A stretch of DNA of 64,000 nucleotides from Pseudoflavonifractor sp. An85. GTDB lineage: Bacteria; Bacillota; Clostridia; Oscillospirales; Oscillospiraceae. The stretch spans positions 1 to 64,000 of the forward strand of contig NZ_NFHE01000005.1 in NCBI RefSeq assembly GCF_002161235.1, read 5' to 3'. Within the stretch, counting starts at the first letter, position 1, and every line of letters begins with the position of its first letter. The notes under the pieces were generated by a model. The model was not told the DNA's origin, made no database searches, and saw nothing but the letters and a program-made list of their open reading frames with translations. Positions 60,612 through 64,000 of the stretch are shown in pieces. A program made the translations under genes and the position numbers.

Positions 60612-60685
60612 GCTATTAGGGAGAATTCCTTCTGCCGAACAGGAAGATTCGTTCTCCTGCCGGAGAATTCCTTCTCCCTAATAGC
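60612..60685 (-). promoter_or_regulatory. Long stem-loop between mglB and mglA
   Basis: 14-bp perfect basal stem (60612-60625 with 60672-60685) around a 46-base loop that itself holds shorter repeats, with GGAGAATTCCTTCT present twice. Such hairpins after a binding-protein gene often stabilise its mRNA or partly stop transcription, so mglB is made in excess. Confidence 0.7.
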
Positions 60686-60734
60686 TTATACTACACTAAT
60701 GGGTGAACTGGAAGATTACCAAATCTTCGGGGAA

Positions 60735-62006
60735 TTACTGCTTGAGCTGGTTGATGTAGGAGCTGGCGTTATCGGTCTTGATCATGTTGATGGCGAAAGC
60801 GTCATAGGCGCTGGGATTGGTCAGACGGTTGAGAACGCTGCTCTCGGACTGACCGTCGCCGCCGATGTACTCAACATCCAGGTTCAGCAGCTTGTCGTAC
60901 TGCTGCAGCAGGGGCTGATAAGTGGAGCTGAGGAAGGTATCGTTGGAGTTATAGATGTCCAGCCAAACCTTCTTCACGGGGCTGGTCTTCTCATCCAGCT
61001 GGTTGGAAACGGGAGCCCAAGTCACCTTGGAGTCCAGGAAGTCCTTGTAGTTGTCCTTGGTGACAGCCACGTTCAGAGCATAGTAGGAACGGGACTCGGC
61101 GTCGTAACGGAACACGTCCTCGCTGAGCTGGTTGCCAGCGGCGTCCTTGGTGCCGATGCCGGTGTCAGCGTCCACGCCGTCCAGAGCGTTGCGCAGCACA
61201 CGCAGGGTCAGGTAGGCCTGCACGTCAGCGTGCTGGCTGATGGTGCCGCCGTAACCATCGGCGATGGCAGCCACGGCGTCGGAGTTGGCATCATAACCAA
61301 AGGTGGGAACTTCCTTGGCCTTGGCCCAGGCGTTGAACATAGCCATGCCCATGCCGTCGTTGTTGGAAACCACCACGTCGATCTGATCACCGAAGGAGGC
61401 GGACCAGGTGCCGATGGCGTTACCAGCGGTGGACTGATCCCAAGTGGCACCGGTGGAGTTCTTCATCTCCTGGGAGGCCAGCTCACGGATGGTGTAGGTC
61501 TTGCCGTCCACTTCCAGAGTGCTGTCCTGTACATAGGTGGACTTGCCATCCACGTTGGTACCAACAGCCTCGCTGTTGATGTTGCCCTTGTCATCCTTCA
61601 CGCCAGTGCCCAGAGCGGAGCGGACGCCGCGGGTACGAGCAATGGAGTCGTTGTGGCCCTTATCGCCGATGGCCAGAACGTAACCGATGATGCCGTCGCC
61701 GTTCTTGTCGATGGTATCAATGTTGTTCTTGATGTAATCCAGAACCATCTGACCCTGAAGCTCAGCACCCTGGTTGGCATCGAAGCCCACGTAGTAGGTG
61801 TTGTCATTGAAGCTCAGAGCCTCCATGTTCAGCTCACCGGTGGTGGAGTTGGAAGGCTGACGGTTGAACCAGACCAGAGGCTTGTCCTTGTTGGCTACGG
61901 TTTCACCACCGCCATTGCCACCCTCAGAATTGCTAGGAGTAGAGCCGCAGGCGGCCAGCCCCAGAGCCATAGTGGCGGCCAGAGTCAGTGCAAGAGCTTT
62001 CTTCAT
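60735..62006 (-). CDS. mglB: Galactose/glucose-type substrate-binding lipoprotein MglB
   Basis: 423 residues: lipoprotein signal with lipobox LAAC (C20), a Gly/Asn-rich linker, then a periplasmic-binding-protein type I domain. It is longer than Escherichia MglB (about 330), with inserts of Asp/Asn-rich loops such as DTIDKNGDGIIGY, a calcium-site-like D-x-N-x-D pattern. MglB family segments: DKPLVWFNRQPSN, VVVSNNDGMGMAMFNAWAKA and GYDANSDAVAAIADGYGGTI. ATG 62006 follows AAAAGGAG. It is the first gene of mglBAC. The exact sugar is inferred from family similarity. Confidence 0.92.
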   Translation of the reverse strand: MKKALALTLAATMALGLAACGSTPSNSEGGNGGGETVANKDKPLVWFNRQPSNSTTGELNMEALSFNDNTYYVGFDANQGAELQGQMVLDYIKNNIDTIDKNGDGIIGYVLAIGDKGHNDSIARTRGVRSALGTGVKDDKGNINSEAVGTNVDGKSTYVQDSTLEVDGKTYTIRELASQEMKNSTGATWDQSTAGNAIGTWSASFGDQIDVVVSNNDGMGMAMFNAWAKAKEVPTFGYDANSDAVAAIADGYGGTISQHADVQAYLTLRVLRNALDGVDADTGIGTKDAAGNQLSEDVFRYDAESRSYYALNVAVTKDNYKDFLDSKVTWAPVSNQLDEKTSPVKKVWLDIYNSNDTFLSSTYQPLLQQYDKLLNLDVEYIGGDGQSESSVLNRLTNPSAYDAFAINMIKTDNASSYINQLKQ

Positions 62007-62106
62007 AACGATTCTCCTTTTCTTGTCTGAAATTTGATGGGATGCACAAATGCAGCCCCAACTTCTGTACACAATGTTATAGAAAATTGGGTAAAAAAAC
62101 AAGGTG

Positions 62107-62134
62107 AAAATTCACCGATGAAAGGGTGAATTTT
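62107..62134 (-). terminator. Hairpin between the sensor-lipoprotein gene and mglB
   Basis: 10-bp stem (62107-62116 with 62125-62134, 8-nt loop) with A/T runs in the arms. Just downstream a -10-like TATAAC and a T-rich -35 region suggest that mglB has its own promoter. Confidence 0.55.
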
Positions 62135-62186
62135 TTATCCCATCCAGACAGAATGTGAAAAGGAAAAAGAAGAAATATGTGCAACA

Positions 62187-63173
62187 TCACCAACGACTTT
62201 GGGATTCAAAGGCAAATAGGGCTTTTTGACTATCCATGGTGAACAAATTTGTACGGTCCACAATGCGGGTTGAGGTGTCCACGATTTCCGGTAAATTTTT
62301 TTTCTGACCTGTGAGTAGCTTGTAGGCGCTTTCCACGCCCAGGTATCCCATGGCATAGGGATTTTGCACAATGAGGGCATCCACCGATCCGTCCTGCAGA
62401 CCGTCCACGGTGTGGACGTTGGAGTCGAAGCCCACCAGAAACACTTGGTCAGATTGGTTTCTGTCCTGGATGGCCTGTGCTGCGCCCACACTGGTGGGCT
62501 CATTGAAGGCCAGTAGGACGTTGATGTCCGGGTTCTGCTGAAGCAGGGCCTCGGTGTCGGCTTGGGCGCGGTGGGCATCGGACAGGGTGTTGACCACCGT
62601 GACCACCTGTGCCCGTCCACTTTTTGTGAAGGTTTCTACAGCGCCGCGCTCGCGCTCTTGGCCGTTGGCACTGCTGACATCATAGTTGATGATGCCCACG
62701 TTCAGTTGCCCGGACACCCGTTCCAATGCGGCCTGAGCGGCCATCTGGCCTGCGGCATAGTTGTCGGTGCCGATGTAGGTGGATACGGCAGAGGAGTTGA
62801 CGTTGCTGTCGATGGCCACAATTTTCAATCCCGCTTGTGCGGCTTGATTGATGGCATCGGCGTTGTTGTCGTAGTGGATGGCGGAGAAGACCAGCGCTTC
62901 GCTGCCAGCCCCTACGGCATCCTGAACCATTTGGTTTTGGGTCTCGTAGTCCTCCTCCGCACTGGGGCCGATGATGTTCAGGTCCAGGTTGTACTCGGTG
63001 GCTGCTGCTTTGGCCCCAGCAAATACAGACAGCCAAAATTCCGTCTGTGTGGATTTGGCAATGAGGGTCACCGTATGCTGGGGGGAAATGGTGGACATGG
63101 GGGAACATCCGCACAGCAGGGAGAGCGCCAAAGCCAAGACAAGGAGCAGAGCGGTTCGTTTATTTCCCTTCAT
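62187..63173 (-). CDS. Sugar-binding lipoprotein linked to a sensor kinase
   Basis: 328 residues: lipobox LCGC (lipidated C23), then a type I periplasmic-binding fold (TLIAKSTQTEFWLSVFAGAK, DSNVNSSAVSTYIGTDNYAA, VLLAFNEPTSVGAAQAIQDR, VDALIVQNPYAMGYLGVESA). It resembles ribose/galactose-type binding proteins. ATG 63173 lies inside the last 14 bases of the upstream histidine kinase gene, so the two are made together. This suggests a sugar receptor for the kinase, as in XylFII-LytS-type systems, rather than the transporter's main binding protein, which is MglB. Confidence 0.88.
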   Translation of the reverse strand: MKGNKRTALLLVLALALSLLCGCSPMSTISPQHTVTLIAKSTQTEFWLSVFAGAKAAATEYNLDLNIIGPSAEEDYETQNQMVQDAVGAGSEALVFSAIHYDNNADAINQAAQAGLKIVAIDSNVNSSAVSTYIGTDNYAAGQMAAQAALERVSGQLNVGIINYDVSSANGQERERGAVETFTKSGRAQVVTVVNTLSDAHRAQADTEALLQQNPDINVLLAFNEPTSVGAAQAIQDRNQSDQVFLVGFDSNVHTVDGLQDGSVDALIVQNPYAMGYLGVESAYKLLTGQKKNLPEIVDTSTRIVDRTNLFTMDSQKALFAFESQSRW

Positions 63174-64000
63174 AGTTTCCCTCCTTGATCTTCGGCATGC
63201 GGATTTCCACACAGGTGCCTGCGTCCAACTTGCTGGTGATGGTCAGACCGTATTCCTTGCCAAAATAGATTTGCAGTCGGTCATTGACGTTTCGAATACC
63301 AATGCCAGACCGATCTTTGGGGCCGTGTTCCATGATGGCCACAATCTGCTCTTGGCTCATGCCCACGCCGTCATCCATCACCCGGAAGACGATGTCATCC
63401 CCGTCCTGGCGCACATATACGTCAATGCTTCCCTCATCCACCAACAGGTCCAGTCCGTGGTTGATGGCGTTTTCGATGATGGGCTGCAGGGTAATTTTAT
63501 TACACAGATAGTCCAGACAGGCGGGGTCCACATGGAACTGATAGGTGAAGCGGTTGCGGTAGCGATACTTTTGAATTTGCAGGTAGCTCTCGGCGTGCTG
63601 AATTTCCTTGGCGATGGGAATAAGCTCGTGACCTTTGCTGATGCTGATGCGGAACAATCGGGCCAGAGCATGTACCATTTTCACCGCATCAGCATTTCGG
63701 CCCTGTTCACACATCCAGGCGATGGAGTCCAGGGTATTGTACAGGAAGTGGGGGTTGATTTGGGCTTGCAATGCTTTCAATTCCGTTTTGCGCAGGTTGA
63801 CCTCCTCTTCGCGCACCGTGGTCATCAGCTGCTGAATGCGCATGACCATGTGGCCAAAGGAACAGGACAGCTCTTGTACCTCTCGGGTACCGCCTACGGG
63901 ATGGTAATTGAAGTGGTCGGCATCGGCCTCAAAACTCTCCATGGCAGAGGCCAGCGCCCGAAGGGGGCGACCCAGCAGCCGGGAGAGTAGCCAGCTGGTG
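63160..64000 (-). CDS. YesM/LytS-type sensor histidine kinase (N-terminus outside window)
   Basis: The frame runs off the window's right edge; 280 C-terminal codons are visible. It has a HAMP-like segment (LLSRLLGRPLRALASAMESF), His_kinase domain with phospho-His in QAQINPHFLYNTLDSIAWM, and HATPase motifs LQPIIENAINHGLD, VMDDGVGM and SGIGIRNVNDRL. Partner response regulators of this class are AraC- or LytTR-type and would be expected upstream, outside the window. The stop overlaps the sensor-lipoprotein start by 14 bases. It probably controls the mgl operon. Confidence 0.92.
   Translation of the reverse strand, partial: TSWLLSRLLGRPLRALASAMESFEADADHFNYHPVGGTREVQELSCSFGHMVMRIQQLMTTVREEEVNLRKTELKALQAQINPHFLYNTLDSIAWMCEQGRNADAVKMVHALARLFRISISKGHELIPIAKEIQHAESYLQIQKYRYRNRFTYQFHVDPACLDYLCNKITLQPIIENAINHGLDLLVDEGSIDVYVRQDGDDIVFRVMDDGVGMSQEQIVAIMEHGPKDRSGIGIRNVNDRLQIYFGKEYGLTITSKLDAGTCVEIRMPKIKEGNYEGK

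Noticed and set aside
1-64000. tRNA, rRNA, CRISPR arrays, insertion sequences
   Set aside because: No cloverleaf sequence, rRNA motif, regular short repeat array, transposase or terminal inverted repeats were seen on reading both strands.

Overview
The window looks like chromosomal DNA of a GC-rich, endospore-forming gut-type member of the Clostridia, probably order Oscillospirales. Three things suggest this: spore genes (spmA, spmB, spoIIE) in a Gram-positive setting, strong AGGAGG-type ribosome binding sites with sigma-A promoters and sharp intrinsic terminators, and a family mix (EF-G-II paralogue, Cys-rich small proteins, M56/BlaI sensors, three-gene mgl transporter) typical of that group. 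The genus is inference. I see no rRNA, tRNA, CRISPR array, insertion sequence or prophage. Genes are closely packed.

Layout. 1-12.5 kb: a cut-off membrane protein, pyruvate carboxylase, recG, a small redox protein, tex, rsmI, an AbrB-type regulator, spmAB and a CNNM/CorC membrane protein. 12.6-21.7 kb: an EF-G-like GTPase, a dus/ECF-sigma/anti-sigma cluster, spoIIE, and a MocR-type regulator divergent from an ECF-transporter S component. 21.7-28.4 kb: a duplicated element beside two hairpins, a D,D-carboxypeptidase, a ComEA-like protein, a response regulator/histidine kinase/GerMN lipoprotein operon and metY. 28.4-44.4 kb: a nucleotidyltransferase, a WYL regulator, pyrE-radC-uvrB-ybaK-aldo/keto reductase-uvrA, small membrane proteins, an M32 carboxypeptidase, a UPF0340 protein, an XRE-TPR regulator with two paralogous membrane-anchored proteins, and a DUF421 protein. 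44.4-49.2 kb: an ABC-F ribosome-protection-type ATPase with a leader attenuator, a MATE exporter, an SGNH hydrolase and a Cys-rich small protein. 49.2-57.3 kb: codBA, then a BlaI repressor with two M56 membrane peptidases and two DUF3592 proteins. 57.3-64 kb: the mglBAC sugar ABC transporter preceded by a sugar-binding lipoprotein and a YesM/LytS-type kinase that runs off the window.

Three regulatory systems stand out. (1) The ABC-F gene has a complete ribosome-dependent attenuator: promoter, three-codon leader ORF, and mutually exclusive anti-antiterminator, antiterminator and terminator helices. (2) The blaI-M56 promoter and the promoter of the second, opposite-facing M56 gene share a GTCTAA-N4-TTAGAC-like operator in the same place over the -10 box, so one BlaI probably controls both. 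(3) A ~70-bp element occurs twice at 21.8-22.1 kb, each copy followed on the minus strand by a strong hairpin, suggesting twin small RNAs. In addition, the MocR-type regulator has Arg where the PLP-binding Lys of its family should be, and MglC carries a 220-residue charged, probably coiled-coil N-terminal extension.
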